From Cotesia glomerata (taxonomy: Eukaryota; Arthropoda; Insecta; Hymenoptera; Braconidae): a DNA stretch of 64,000 nt. The notes under the pieces are model-generated. The model was given only the letters and a program-made list of their open reading frames with translations, was not told the origin of the DNA and did no database searches. A program made the translations under genes and the position numbers. The stretch lies in assembly GCF_020080835.1 (NCBI RefSeq), contig NC_058161.1, positions 7,542,001 to 7,606,000 on the forward strand. The letters run 5' to 3'. This document shows, one piece after another, positions 33,594-47,900 of this stretch (positions are counted from its first letter, which is position 1; every line of letters begins with the position of its first letter).

Positions 33594-36500
33594 ACTCGCA
33601 CAATGATCTTAACACGATTTTATAAAAGTGGCTAAGCAATAAAGATGCCGTACAAGGGTGTCACGTGAGTCGCTGCATCGTTAAGTCTTTGCATTTGCAA
33701 CTAATGATGATGCACTTATTAATTTACAACGATACGGTCAAGAACACTAATTATTCAAATAATTATTATTCTTAACAGATATAAAAAAAATGTAATATTG
33801 ATGATGTTAATTAAGATTTATCAACACTTGAATTCTTAACTTGTACCACTGAAAAGATCCGACACTAGTGGTAACAAGTTAGCGATGTTAAAAAATCTGG
33901 GGGATGAATGATGACGATGAGTGATCCCCCAAGTTGTTGGGGGTAATTCAATTGGGTTAAGGGTACTTAGAAGAGGATTGAGGGCACCAGTGACACAGAG
34001 TATGTCACTAGTTACATGGGACTTCGCGTAGATGAGGATAAATCAGGCATTTAAATTGATTAAATGCACTATCATTATTTTCACCTATATATAACTTAAT
34101 TAATATATCTACTACTAGAACAAGCTCTACGTATGTATATCATTAAAGCTCATTATTATATATTATTATAATTATTATTACTAAATAATTACTATCATTA
34201 TACCGAATAAAAATTTAATAGCTTTTTTTCTTCATCAGACTTAGTTATTTGGATTTTATAGATAGATAGACAGATAGATAAATATCGTTCTTAGACAGCA
34301 CCCTCATTTATTCCAAAAACGTTTCTTCTCTTCTTACCATTCTTTGTTTTTGACAAACAATTGTTAAATTCCACAGGTACATCATTTATTTATGAATCGA
34401 ACGATACGCAAGCATTCGTAATTAATTAATTAAAAAACTGATTTATATATTTTGTCATTTTTAATTATTATTATCATTTATCACACTTATTTATCACTCT
34501 TGTTCTCTTAATCTTTTTCTCATGCTTCATTCTTTTTTCTATCCACTATCTGTCTTCATTTCATTCAAAAAATTACTTTCACTTTTTACGTTTTTTCATT
34601 TAATTATCATCTGGCACAAAAAAATATATAGTAAAATGTACAAATGTCGCAATAATTTTTATTTATTGCCGACCAATTGATCTGTATCACCTTAGTGGAC
34701 TCTTTAAAAAATTTTTGTTTGTAATTTTTTTCGTATTAAATACCCACGATTGATGTTTTTTTGTTTCTTTTATATAAATTGAGTATACAAAATTTAGTTT
34801 GACTTTAAAAAATGCAAAGAGAATCTTTTTTGTATGTTTTGAATTATTTTATTTCTTGTTACTCCACTATGCGTTTTAGTTGCCAGCTGATACTAGCACG
34901 CACAGACACGCAGTCTCTTTCTCTCTATCAAGTTTACACTTATATCATTATTCATAAATATCACTAGCTCATTTATTCAATATAAAGGTACTTTCGTTGA
35001 GTCCACGCGCGATTGTCACGAAATTTTCATACCGTTATTTAATTGAATCCATAAGCTTTAATTATTACTGATGTTCTTGTTGATACACTTGAAACTTAAT
35101 TAAACGTAAATTTGATTATTTATATAATTTTAAGAAATTATACTGACGATAAAAACCATAACTATTTTCTTAATGACAAGTATTATTTTAAATTAAATGG
35201 TTTTAATTTTAATGTGTAAAAAAAATTTTCAATCAATATTTTTTGTGGCTTTAGAAAATATTTTTATTACATAAAGTATCATAAGCATCAACACAACATC
35301 AAGTTGATCATCAAAAAGAGTAATTGAATAATTTAAAATAATAAATTTAATTGAAAGAAAAAAAAAGAACTAATCAATAAGCGGCGTAATATATTAAGAA
35401 TATTAATTATGTACAAGTTATAAAAAAAATAAAGTGAGGAAGTAAAAGGATTAGTGGAAGTTAGTCGAGGTATAAAAAAAAAATAAACAAAACATTAAAA
35501 AAAAAAGAAACTCCGATTATTAAGGATTGAAGACACGATTAGTTTTGTTTCTTTTTTTTTGTTATGCAAAATTCAATTAATTATTTCAGAAAAAAAGATT
35601 AATTTTAATGAATCAACAGTTGAACAGACATCCAAGATACGCAAGAGTCATAACATACCATACTCACAAAAAACATTTACATCTACATTCAATAATCCTT
35701 ACTTACAAACGCACGTGTTCCATTCACTCTGTTATTTTTTTTTTGTTTTTATAGTTTTCATTTTATTATCATCATTATATTTATTGTGAATTTTTTTTTC
35801 ACATTCATTCCACTTATATTCAAAGTACATACATTAAATCATTCTTATTCATCCAATTAATATAAATTCATTCGTTTCTAGCGCACTCAATGCGATTGTT
35901 GTATTATTATTTTTTTTTTTATATATCTATATATAAATTTATAACCAAAAAAAATACATTTGAAATAAGAGCGGTTATTCAATTGACAAATGAACAATAT
36001 TTTTCACATAAGCCTATTAATAATGATTAAAAAAAATATATCTATTTATATATATTTACTGACATCGTTAATAATTATTAATTTACTCTTATTATTTAAT
36101 AGTAATAATAATATTAATAATATTAATAATAGCAATAATATTAATAATAATAATGATAATGATAATAATATTAATAATAGTAATAGTAATAATAGTATTA
36201 ATAATAATAGTAATAATTATGTGTTCAAAAGTATCGCATTGTAAAACAATCTTACATCGTAAACATTCATAAATTGATATATTCAGTTCTATTATCACAC
36301 GCTAAAAATTTATTCACAACTACCACACGCTTACAATCAAACTACATGGCACCGTGACACCAAGCAGTGTGATTAGTACTGTACTTATACTTTTTCCATT
36401 TGTTTTCTTTCATTTATTTTAACATTATAAACATCAGGCACACTCTTATCACCAGACTTTTTAAACAGACGTCTCTTGTTTTCACATTCATTATTTGGCA

Positions 36501-36949
36501 ACATGTCCACTTGCACTCTTCCTTCATCCTTCGTCGACCATCCAAATCTGACGGACGCAGCTTACCCGGCTATTACATTGTTTATTTTGTTTAACTGGTT
36601 TTTCTTTCTTTTCAGTGTTAACTAATTCCAGTCGTTCTATTATGGATTGATCTTGACGTACACATACCGGGGGATAGTAGCGTCAACGCCAGGAAGAACA
36701 CGTGCAGACTCATTATCATCATATACCCTTCATCATTTTGTCATTGACATCCTTATCATCACTTATTAATTTTTACTTTTTTTTTTTGTATTTTTTTTTT
36801 TTTTTTTAATTTTAATCATTGGAACTCACGCACATCCATCTACTCGCATCCGCACCATCCAATCTTGTTGTCTTTGTATTGTGTTCGATAGCTTTCTAGT
36901 CAAATCAATTCGCACGACAGTACAATCATGGGGCGATCTGCAAACAACA
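33594..36949. other. 3.4-kb intergenic region between SLC22 gene and importin beta 3' end
   Basis: The 5' UTR and promoter of the SLC22 gene lie at the left. The rest is AT-rich, with a TAGATAGA tract at 34260-34280, homopolymer runs, and an AAT/ATT trinucleotide tract at 36095-36230. ORFs here are low complexity. No gene was supported. Confidence 0.5.
36095..36230. repeat. Degenerate AAT trinucleotide repeat
   Basis: Imperfect (AAT)n with interspersed AATATTAAT, AATAGT and GATAATGATAAT units. ORFs on both strands are Asn- or Ile-rich repeats without meaning. Confidence 0.8.
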
Positions 36950-37349
36950 AAAGCGGGCCAAATATAATCAACTATTAATTAAGAAAAAAAAAAAAGAAAA
37001 TAAATAATTTTTTTGTTTCTACCGACAATAGCTTCGTCTATTATCACAATATACAAAATAACGTTATCATTTTTAGTGAAATCACGAATTTGTCGACATT
37101 GAGAGCAAAAAAATCACGTGAAATATATTAAAAAGTTTCTTAACTAACTTGTAAGTATCCCTTCAGATAATTAAAAAAGTTTAACAACAATAATTAATGC
37201 ATCAAAAATGAACAGAGGAATATTCAACAACGTTCACTCTCTTTCACATAGTCACATGAATCATCATCATCATAATCATAATCATATCAGCATTATAAAA
37301 AAAAAAAAAAAAATAAATAAATAATGAAATTTTATGACAAAATAATGAC
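36950..37349 (-). other. Importin beta 3' UTR with a probable 3' intron
   Basis: On the minus strand the coding exon runs into a consensus donor at its stop codon (TTG|GTAAGTC at 37353). A good acceptor (GTTTGCAG) lies near 36949. The space between is AT-rich with an A16 run at 37298-37313. See the finding on the alternative stop. Confidence 0.45.
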
Positions 37350-40300
37350 TTACCAACTTGACGTAGAATTAACAGCATTTTTGCGCTTGCGAATTTCTTT
37401 AGTGACCCAAATAGCAAGAGCCCGTGCTTTACTATTACGTGCTCGTCTACCTTTGATAAGCAGCTCAGTAAGTGGTTCAGTTTCAACCAGGGGTAGAAGT
37501 TTTGCGCCAAATACAGTTACAAGATCACCAAGCAAACCAATTGCTGACGTCATACTTTCATCCAAGTGTTCACGATCTTGAGCAATTGTCGTGATAAATT
37601 GAATGATAAAAGGTACCTGAGGTTCTATGAGAAGAACATCAGGATTCGGAGTTTCTGGATTAGCATCAGCATCACCACGGAAACCTTGAATGATTCCGGT
37701 GTAAGCTTCAAGAACACCAACACGTAACTCATTGAGGTAATCAATCATGTCGTAATCGTTACGATCGACATCTGTTTGAGAGGCTTCAACCAGTGTTTGC
37801 AAAACAACTTCCAAGTATTTTTTAAATTCCGGGCCGATACTCAAAGCAATATCACCAAAGACTGAAAGAATTTGTGGTTTAACCGAGCGATGGACTGTGT
37901 TATTCCTGAGATTTTCTAGCAACAATGTAATAATATCATCGCAGTAAGGTAATACTTTGCTCTTAAGAGCGCGGCAAATGTCACCAGTAAGTCCAACAGC
38001 AGCACCGCATACTTGATACTCAGCGTGATTCTTCAAGCCCATACAGAGGAACGGTTTGAATGCGTCCATATACTTCAAGAAACCTTCACCAAGTTGTTCA
38101 ACTAAGGTCGACACAGCCATCAATGCATCTTCTTGGACTCCACCAACTTTACCCGAGTTCGAGCTGAACATCGATAAAAGTGCAGTCATGATGGCGTCGG
38201 AAATTCGTGGCGCATCTTCTGGTGTTACTCTTCTTAATACAGATTGCAGAGTAGCACAGAGAAGCGACTGGAGATCATGATACTGAGCGCGGTCTGAATG
38301 ATTCTGAATATGTATCTCCATTTGTAATACTTGCTGTAATCGCTCCAAAATAACCATTGTTGTTTTTTGAACAGTTACATAGCAATCTCGAGGTGAATTC
38401 TTGACCATTTCCATTAGAGCTTCGTATGCAGCAGATCGTAAGTTCGCCTGCGAACCGTCTGGACGATCTGTTGTTTCTAAAAGTTTCTGTACAATGTAAT
38501 CGAAGAATGCAGACATACAGTAGGTTTCAGGCTGCTGTCCACTTTCAATTTCAGCTGCTTCATAACTAGCTTCAGCCAAACCAGTGAATGCCCAACAAAC
38601 GTTCGCAGCAACTCGTGGTTCAGCATGTAGACCATTAGCAAGTGACTCTAACAACGGTTTCAAATAAGTTTCATTGATAGCCGCTTCAGGAATTATTTCA
38701 CAAATTCTACCGAATGTCCAGGCAGCTGTATCTCTCACTACGACGCTGACATCGTACATTAATTCAATAAGAGTTGGCATTGCTTGTTCAACAAGTGGTT
38801 TCAATGTTGATGGCTCTAATCCGCCAAGAATCGAACCAAATGCCATCAATGCAGCGTCCCTAAATCTCCAATCTGGATTTTTAATGTTTTCAGTAACAAA
38901 CGGAAGAACGTGAGGTACTATATTTTCTTCACAGCAAGAAGCTAAAAGCATTAGACAAACACCAGCAGATTTTGATGGATTCCAATCGTCTTCGTCGTCA
39001 AATTCTTCTTGCTTTGTGAGCTTTTGGATCAACACTGGGACCAAAAACATCAGAGCACCTTTAGCGTAGTGCCGTGATACTTTTGATGGTGGTCTACCTC
39101 CTTCCGACGCTTCACCCTCTTCCATTGATAAATCAACCTCTTCCTCAGCAACGTTTGACCAGAATTCGATTCCCTGCAGTGCCACCTCATCAGAGTCTGA
39201 CTTCATAGCTTCAAGTGTTATCTGTAATACAAATATTTATTTATCATGAGTAATTATATTATCAACTAACATAATTTTTATTTTTTTATCTAAATACTTA
39301 CAGGAAATAATGCAGGGCCCATATAAGGCTCCATAAATTGGTAATACAGTGACATGATCTTGACAAGGCACTGGAGAGCTGCAACTCGTATTTGCGTGTG
39401 AGTTGATTGCGTTGTTTCACACACGACTTCCATAATAAAATTTCGTTCAGTCTAAGAAAAATGAATTAAAATATTTATTCCTTCAAGTTATATTGTTCAA
39501 CGATTATTATATTAAAGGAATAATTAATTTACCTCAATCTCAAAATTACCCTTGGTAAATTCAAGAGAATTGTAAAGAGCTCGCGTAGCTGCTAACTTCA
39601 CATTGTTTGAGGTACTAGAGCCTCTCATACCGTGAATAATGGCCGTAAGAATCTGATTTGACTGAGATACCAAAACCTCACTATCAATTTCTTGACATAT
39701 ATAACCGATAGCTTCCAGTGTTGCTTCTTTCATCATCTCGGTACCATTTTGATCGGCAATATTGTTCACTAACAGCGCAATCAAATCGGTCCACTGACCA
39801 ACGGGTAATTCTGCAACTGCTACATAAGCTACACATTGTGCTGCTGAACTTGGTCGATTATTTTCAGTTCCCAATGCTCCTACAATCTAAAATCGAGTAA
39901 AAAATTCATTACGATAAATATAAATTAACATGAAAACAAATATTTATATGTTTAAAAAAGCTCACATTTTTTTTGATAAATTCTCGTGTTTCAGCAGGAA
40001 TAGTGAGCCATCTTTGTTGATATTGTGATTTTAGGGTTGGATCTTTGGATGTAAGCTGGTTCTTTAATTGAAGACCAGCAGCCATACGTGCTACCGGGCT
40101 GGCAGCCGGAGTACCCAGGACCCCACTGAGTCTTTGTACAAACTCATGCTAAATAAATAATTTATATTTAGTATTGATATTATTTTAATTTTAATTAATA
40201 TTAAAATAAATAATTATACTTACAATATTTGTAGCAGCAGCTTGCTCCAAAAAATGTTGCGCTGCTTCCAGCTCATTTTTATCTAAAATTCAATTAAAAA

Positions 40301-40742
40301 AAAAAATAATAAAAAAGAATTTAAAAAAGTTAAGAGTTAATAGTGAGAAAGATAACGTTTAAATATCTATGGAAATATATTAACGGATTATTTTTTATGC
40401 CCCTAGCAACAGGCACGCGAGATAAATTTTTTGGAATCTTAAAGAGAAAAAAAAAAATTAACCTCCATATTAAAATCCACCTGCAGTTATTGCTAATAAT
40501 TAATAATAATAAATAAGGAGATATTTTTGGGACAATTTATTTACAAGATTCTCATCCCACGTTTTCATGTCAAAAAGTACAATGGTTTGCATCACGGAGT
40601 GACGCATGATTTACGAGAAAAAAATATGAATGCTACTACTACTCTTAATATCAAAGCACATGTCCTTGAAGATAATACAATTGATAATAAATCATCATTA
40701 TTTTCTTATAAAATAAATATTTTTAAAAATATATATAGATAT

Positions 40743-40779
<37 letters not shown>

Positions 40780-40955
40780 TGATGCTGTTGGTTAAAATTT
40801 AAGAAGTTGAGTACCCGAAGGATTCTGGCAATTTCTAGGTTGTGTGAAAAAATAAGGTTGGATGTGGATGTATGAAATGAAAATGATGCCTCACCTTGTG
40901 ATACGGTCTTCTCTAGGACCTGTATCAGCTGCACCGTCATCTGATCCATTTGCAT
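37350..40955 (-). CDS. Fs(2)Ket: Importin subunit beta-1 (Ketel)
   Basis: Six exons in phase (40895-40955, 40224-40282, 39966-40148, 39533-39886, 39302-39451, 37350-39221) give 892 residues, near the family's 876-884. HEAT repeats run through the protein. Hallmarks are the N-terminal Ran-binding repeats (RMAAGLQLKNQLTSKD, RWLTIPAETREFI), GYICQEID, the acidic loop (DDEDDWNPSKSAG), and NPDWRFRDAALMAFGSILGG. RVAANVCWAFTGLAEA is also present. The C-terminus has LAIWVTKEIRKRKNAVN, like fly and human homologues. It carries importin-alpha/NLS cargo, or cargo directly, through nuclear pores and releases it on RanGTP. The ATG at 40955 begins MQMDQMTVQLIQVLEKTVS. A second Met at residue 3 could also serve. 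Confidence 0.95.
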
Positions 40956-41729
40956 CTTTCACCACCCGTTTTTATTTAAATATTTGCAATTTAATTATTT
41001 ATAAACTTGAGTAATACCACAAAATAGTGATTTGATGGTGCAATATAGGCAATAATAATAATAAAACGCAGAACAATTCAAGTTGATGCCGTCTTTATTT
41101 AACGTATAGAAACGAATAAATGCGACCGGCGGATATCCACATGTAGTCACCAACTATAAAACCTCCTCTCAAGACGCACGACTACCAGATCCCCTCCATT
41201 AACTTCCTGATTATCAGGAATTTTAGGTAGTCAAGCTCTATCCAACGGACAAAAATATCTTCAATTATATCCGCGTTTTAATATGTCGCTACAATCGCTC
41301 TATGCTTATCTTTGTTTAGCTCTCACAACTATTCATCTTTCCACTTTATTGACCTGTAATCTCGCGGTGGCGCTCATACTGACCAAAGAAATATGGACGC
41401 GGGATTTTATCATCGAACCAGTTTCTAATGAGTACTACAACCTCAAGCCAATACGTCCTGGATATTTTTTCCAATTATTTCATTACCTTTCATAAAAGTA
41501 ATTATATACAAAATTGGTGAATATTACTTTTTAATTAATTCAATTTTTTTTTTTAGTTATAATGTGTGTATTTTTGGAAATATATTAATTTAAATATCTT
41601 TTTTAGGAACTATTTTGTTACGCCACACGCATGCGCACATAAAAACCGCGAATGGTGGATGCTCGTGATGAGTTTAGAATCCGCAACCCGAAGCGCTGAG
41701 TAATCTTTTTTTTTCTATGACCGGGAAAA

Positions 41730-41925
41730 TACAAATTAAAAATTTTGCTTCATTGAAATTAAACTGAATTTAACAGACAATTAACAATTTTTTAGATTTT
41801 TATAACAATTAAATTATAATGAAAAATATTTAGCAAAGAAAATTTTTAAAAATATTTTTTTATAATAATTGATTGGTTATAAAAATTTCAAAAATTGCCA
41901 GAAGTCTGTTAATTTCAGTATCATT
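41730..41925. repeat. AT-rich GACACTGAAATT family, copy 4
   Basis: Internal words match the copy at 31590-31775: TTTTTATAACAATTAAATTA, AAAAATATTT and TTGATTGGTTATAAAAATTT. It ends in TTAATTTCAGTATCATTA. Confidence 0.45.
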
Positions 41926-42344
41926 AATTAAAAGAAAAATTTTATTTTAACATTAATGTTTGAGGACTGTATTTTTTTCTTTAAATCATTTGGGTATTTA
42001 ATTAAAGAAAAAGATATTTATTACTTTTTTCATCAATTTAATGAAACAATGTATGAGAATACATGTTTTTTTGATAAGCATTGTAACGAGCATTGTTCGC
42101 ATATTTATATCTTATTACTTATATATCACATATTTTATTTTATTTTATTTTAGTTTTTTCTATAAAATATATTTATAACAATCACCGTATTAAGTTTTGA
42201 AAATCAATGTTATAAATAATTGGGACACTTTTTGTTAATAATTCATAAAAGATAATATATATTTTTCTCGAAAATAGGGATTGTGCATGGTTTTGTATAG
42301 ACAATAATTTTTTTATGAATGTGAGTGGTATTACAATTTATATT

Positions 42345-42410
42345 GATATATTATTATTATTATTATTAATTTTCATTATTATTATTATTATTATTATAAA
42401 AAAAAAAAAA
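42345..42410. repeat. (ATT)n trinucleotide tract
   Basis: A TTATTATTATT run interrupted by a short spacer, followed by an A-rich run. Confidence 0.8.
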
Positions 42411-44910
42411 CAGATAAATTTAAGTATTTATTTTGTTGCTTTTTTTAATCTATTTTACAAAGCTCATGGACCATAATCTACAAAATGATTTTATCTTTTT
42501 TATAAATTTATTCAACTAATAATAATAATAATGATAACATATTCTTATATCTAACATATAATATATAATCATTTTTTTCAATCGTAATAATAACATAATT
42601 TATTTAATAATTACAATGAATATATATTTTCAAAAATTAACTACAAATAATCATAAATCCAGACAAAAATTAACTTCTTATTTTTAAAATGTGCATTGAC
42701 AGCATGTTATAAAAAAGTTCATAACGATGGACGTGCTTTTGAAAAACCTAAATATTAAAAAAAATCTACTCATTTATTTTAGTTTTAATAATAGAGACTT
42801 CTTATTATCAAACACATTCTCTTGCTCTCGATAAATTCGTAAAAATTATTGCATACGTCATTCACTGGCCAATTGTAAGCATATAATAATAATTATGCAT
42901 ATATGTATAATAATAATGTATATTTTTATATAAATAAATTATTTAACTTTGAGGCCATTTAGGTTTATATTAGAAAAAAAAAAAAATATTACAAGAAATA
43001 CGGAAAAAAATCAGTTTTTCCTTAATCTCAAAAATTGACAACACCCTCGTAGTAAATTTAATTTTCATGACGAATTATTTAATCTATAAAAATTTTTAAA
43101 CATTCCGAAAATTTTTTTCTAAATATTTTTATTCTTTCATTATATTTTATTTGCAAAATATTTTCTTTCAATTATCAACAACCAAAAATTTTTTAGTGTG
43201 TCAATAATAAAAAAAAATCGAATAGATAAAGAATAAGCAAAATAACAAAGTTTTACAGAAACAAAAAATCTTTTTTAATTGCCATTTAATAAAAATGATC
43301 ATAATATTTTAAAAATAATTTATTATGTATATTATTACTTAGTTCATAATTAATGAAAATATTTTTTCACTGTATAATTTTATTTTTTATTAATAAATTC
43401 GAAATCAATACACAAACAACTCTACAAGAGGGTGCTTAGAACATCACGAGCTAAAGAATGTGATTTTTTGTATATTTATACTTGATATCTAAGCTGTCTT
43501 TTGTACTTGAATCACAGCGGAAAATGTAATAAAAGATATTATTTGAAAGTCATTATTATAAACATTTATTATAATTGTCGCAGAACCATTGCTAATAAGT
43601 ACAATTAATAGACAATAGGAAAATTCGCTAAGAGGCACGATTAATTAAGTTTATTACACATCGCAGGCATTTTTTTCTTATTTTTCTTTTTTTTTTATAT
43701 TATTTTGTATGAATAATAATAGCAATCATTCCTGTAGATGAAAGTAACTTGCAATCTGTGGACAGATTGTTAGTAGAAACAAAAGACATAATAATTAATT
43801 AATTAACATAATAAATGAATAATAACAATTATATAAACATTTATAAACAATAGCGTAAAATATTTATAAAGACAGTTACTTTTTTTTTTTTATATCCACT
43901 CATCTTTTTTACGTTAGTTTTCATTAAAATTAATTTCATAAAATAAAGGGTAACTTCATTCAGTGCCGTCTTGATTTTTTTTTTTAATTTTATTTTTTTT
44001 TTCTAAAAATTTATCACCACGGTCTTTATTATGTTATTTATTATTTATTACAATTAACTTACACGATTGATTTTTCTTTTACTTATATAAAATCTGATAA
44101 ATTATAAAACAAGACGACACTATGATTATTTTAATAAGTCTTAAATTACTAAAATCACATAGACATAAATGTATAAGGACTGCTTGAAGGGTCAATTTGA
44201 ATATTTAATAATATTCTTATTTAATTATTATAATTAATACTATTAATAATTGATAATTATTATATTTTTCGCTTAATATCTCACTCAACGATTATTAATA
44301 TAATATTTGTCATCCGTGCCTCGTTGTGAATATATTTATTTAATTATATTTATACTTGATATAAAACATCAAAGGGGGTTTATTAAATACATTTTAAATC
44401 GTGAGAAAGATGAAAAAAATATCCATCGCAAAATAGATTATTTGTCATAACCGACCAACTCGATATCCTGATATGTTTATATAAATAATTTCATACTTCT
44501 CACGTTAATAATTATTTATCAATATAATAATTACTTTTCTTTTGGGTACGTGAGAGGAACTTATCATTAGAGTAAGGCGTGTGTTTTATTATTAATTTTT
44601 TTTTTAATTATTTTATATTATAGTTATAATATAATTATTAGTGAATAGTATTTCATTAAAAATATTAATAAAACTTTAATGGATAAATATTTTTAATATG
44701 AAAAATATTATCAAGATTATTATCTCAATAATTTTATCAAAATAAACAATTATTCTGTAGATTAGGAACTTTTTTTAATTGTTTAGATTTTATATTTTTT
44801 ATAAAATTATATTATGTAAAAATGTTTATCATTAAAGATTTTTAAGAATATTATTAATGAAATAATAATCATTAAATAATATAGCTGCAGTTAATGAATT
44901 ATTTATTTCT

Positions 44911-47900
44911 TCAATAGGGAATGCTATTAACGAATAAAGATTCAATAAGAGGTGGCATCGGTGCAAGATTCTCCACCTTGAGGTAAAAAATTCGCTGAAG
45001 ACCTTGTGCAGCAAGACTTCTTAAATCTGGGAGTTTACTTAATAAATGTGACAGGTACTGAGTCTTTCTCTGGGCTTCTGAATTGTAAGTTACGTGATCA
45101 CGAAGTGATGATACTATTCTCATTTGTAAATCTTCTACTCGTTGTGGTTCTTTCAAACCATACCGATCTATAATTAATAATAATAATCAGTTATTAAATT
45201 AAAATTATACACAAAAAATAGTAAAATCGTAATTATTTAAAAAAAAAATATTTTAAGTAGATAAAGGCGAATGAACTTGGATCGATCAGTAATCGCGTGA
45301 TAACATCGACAATTTCAAAGTCGAGAAACAGGTGCATGCATCGACGTCAATACGTAATTGACCAAAGAGTAAGTAAATTATTCATAGAAAAAAAAAGGAT
45401 AAAAATATAAATCAAAGCACGTAAGAACTAAAGAGAAGATAATAAAATAATAAATAAGAAATCAAGTACTCTTGATTTGATGAAAGTGATTGATGCTTAT
45501 TATTGATTGTTATTATTATTATAATTATTATTTTACCTGTAACGAGTGTGAGGGCACAAAGACATGCGAATGCACTGACATCAATTTCTACACTATGGAG
45601 AACATGACAGAATTTCAAGATATTGAATAGCCATTCGTCGAAACACCGGTAACATTGTGTTCGTGATAGCACAACTCCGTTGCAAAATGTTAAAGTATTA
45701 TCACTGACTCTTGTACGATAAGCTAACCTGAGAATGAAAAGTTCTAAGCTCGCTGATTGAAAGAGTAATTCCTAAAACAAAACAAAAATTAATCATCATG
45801 AGTGTGATTCATTTAATTGAACATATAATTTAAATTAATTAGACGAAAAAAAAATAATTTACTTGATCTTCTTTTAATAGATCCGTAAATCCAGGAATTT
45901 TTTCAGCGAAGTTGTGAATAACATCAATGGACGTCGCAAGTAAATTATAAAATTGTTGAACTTTTTCAGCATCTGTTACCAACGGTGCAGGTACGCCAGG
46001 TTCATGGTACTGAGAGTAATCTAAATTAGCAACATCAGGGGTTGTGTCAACGTGAGCTCGTACTAATGCAGTAATTAGAGTAACGGGCGGACTTGGAGGT
46101 GATTCTTGTGGTGATTTTGGTTTGGAAGGAAGTCTTCCTCGTCGACCTTTCAAAGAATCTGTTCTGACAACCTAAAAATAAATTATTACCAACTTAATAA
46201 GTAATTTTTCTTCGTGAAAAGGTAATTTATATAAAATCATACAGCATTGAAGAGGATACAAACCTCTTTGACCATTCCGACCATCAGGCACTTTTGAAAC
46301 CGACAGAATTGGCATCGGTTGCGACGTCGTTTATCGACAGGACACGATTTTTCAGCCAAACAAACATATTTGGATCCCTTTTGTACAGTTCTCTTGAAAA
46401 ATCCCTTGCAACCTTCACAGGTACGGACTCCGTAATGCTGACAAGCAGCAGTGTCACCACAAACAGCACATAATTGGCTTGGACTCTGTGGCGCCCGTTC
46501 ATTACTACTGGGTGATGGAGTTGAATTAACATTGCTAGATGTGCTCGGACATGATTTGGGGGACTCTTGATTGCTACCACTGCTCGTAGAGTCTGATCTT
46601 TGGAGCATTGGTGCTCGAGAACGTGTCGATCCAATATGAACATTTGATCCGGTAACGTTGGATGTCATCGAAACCGGTGATACACTCATGATATTTCCTT
46701 GCCCGTAGGCCGCCATAGGTACATTTGTGAAAGCACCGGACAAGTCTCTCTGGTGCAAATTTCCAGCTGACTGCATTGTGGCACTGTGATTCGACGTTAT
46801 CGCTGAGAAGTATCCTGGTGGTGGTGGTGGAGGTGGAGGAGGTGGAGGAGTTGGCTGTGACGGTGATGGTGGAGATGGTGAAATAGCCATTGCTGTTACT
46901 GATTGAATTGGCACTGCTACTGGAGGTGGTGTCAGCGTTGGTGGAATCTATTTTTATTAAATAATAATATTATTATTAATAAAATTACAGTTTTTAATTA
47001 ATTAAATTTTTATTTAACACAGTAATAGAATAATATATTTAATAATTTATGTTTAGTTACATTTTGGTGATGATGATTTTCCTGACGATGGTGATGTTGA
47101 TGCTGATGAGGAAGTTGCTGCTGATGATGGTGCATCATTGAATGTTGCTGATGATGCTGCTGGGACTGCTGTTGCTGCTGTTGTTGTTGGTGTTGATGAT
47201 GGTGATGGTGATGGTGATGATGCTGGGGCTGGGGCTGTTGTTGCGGATGATATGGAATAGCTGCGGCAAATTCAGCAGTATAAGGAGTATCTGCGCAAGC
47301 ATACTGAAGAGCGTCAAAGCATTCATCGTCCATCTTGATGTCCAGACTCTGAAGTTCCTGGCGTGTGTAGCGTTGATGAGCAGTGTACGTCTCTTGGAAA
47401 CTGGGTAGTGGAGTTGGGCTGTTATTTATTAAATATCCGTAATAATACGTAAGTATATACTAAATTTAAACTAAATAAACGTAAAACATCTTTGAAAGTA
47501 ACGAAACTAAAAAAATCTAAAAATAAATAACCGAAGACCAAGATGTTATGAAATTTACCTCAATGAATCTGTTTGTAGATCTCCAGGTAGCGATCGAGAT
47601 TGAATTTGATGGTGAAGATTTGATTGGGTGATATCGTCTTGCGTTGCTGTTACAGACTGAGAATTGCCTAACTGTAATTCTGGAAAGGGCTCTAACTCTT
47701 CAGTGAGACTTCCTGTATCCGTAGGATCAGTGTAAGGTGCACTGAGAAAATCAGCAAAACTGCTGCAGCCAAATGGGCTCTGCAATGTTCAAAAGGAAAG
47801 CCTCATTTATTATAGAAGCCTGTCAATGTATTACTTTCTACTTGTTGTATATGCTGAGAATGATACATTACTATTATGACAACTAGACGACAGGATAAAC

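Larger units (their letters stand above)
40956..44910. other. 4-kb region: importin beta promoter, then Hr38 3' flank
   Basis: At 41000-41250 lies a GC-richer stretch that probably holds the importin beta promoter and 5' UTR. Further right the sequence is very AT-rich and includes an (ATT)n tract near 42350-42400. A copy of the GACACTGAAATT-type repeat is near 41730-41925. The right part is likely 3' UTR of Hr38. ORFs here (for example at 41283-41495) show no conserved features. Confidence 0.5.

Noticed and set aside
35990..36298. Asn-rich and Ile-rich ORFs on both strands
   Set aside because: Both are readings of a degenerate AAT repeat.
41283..41495. 70-codon plus-strand ORF starting with ATG upstream of importin beta
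   Set aside because: Hydrophobic start but no known family, no splice partner, and it lies in the likely importin promoter.
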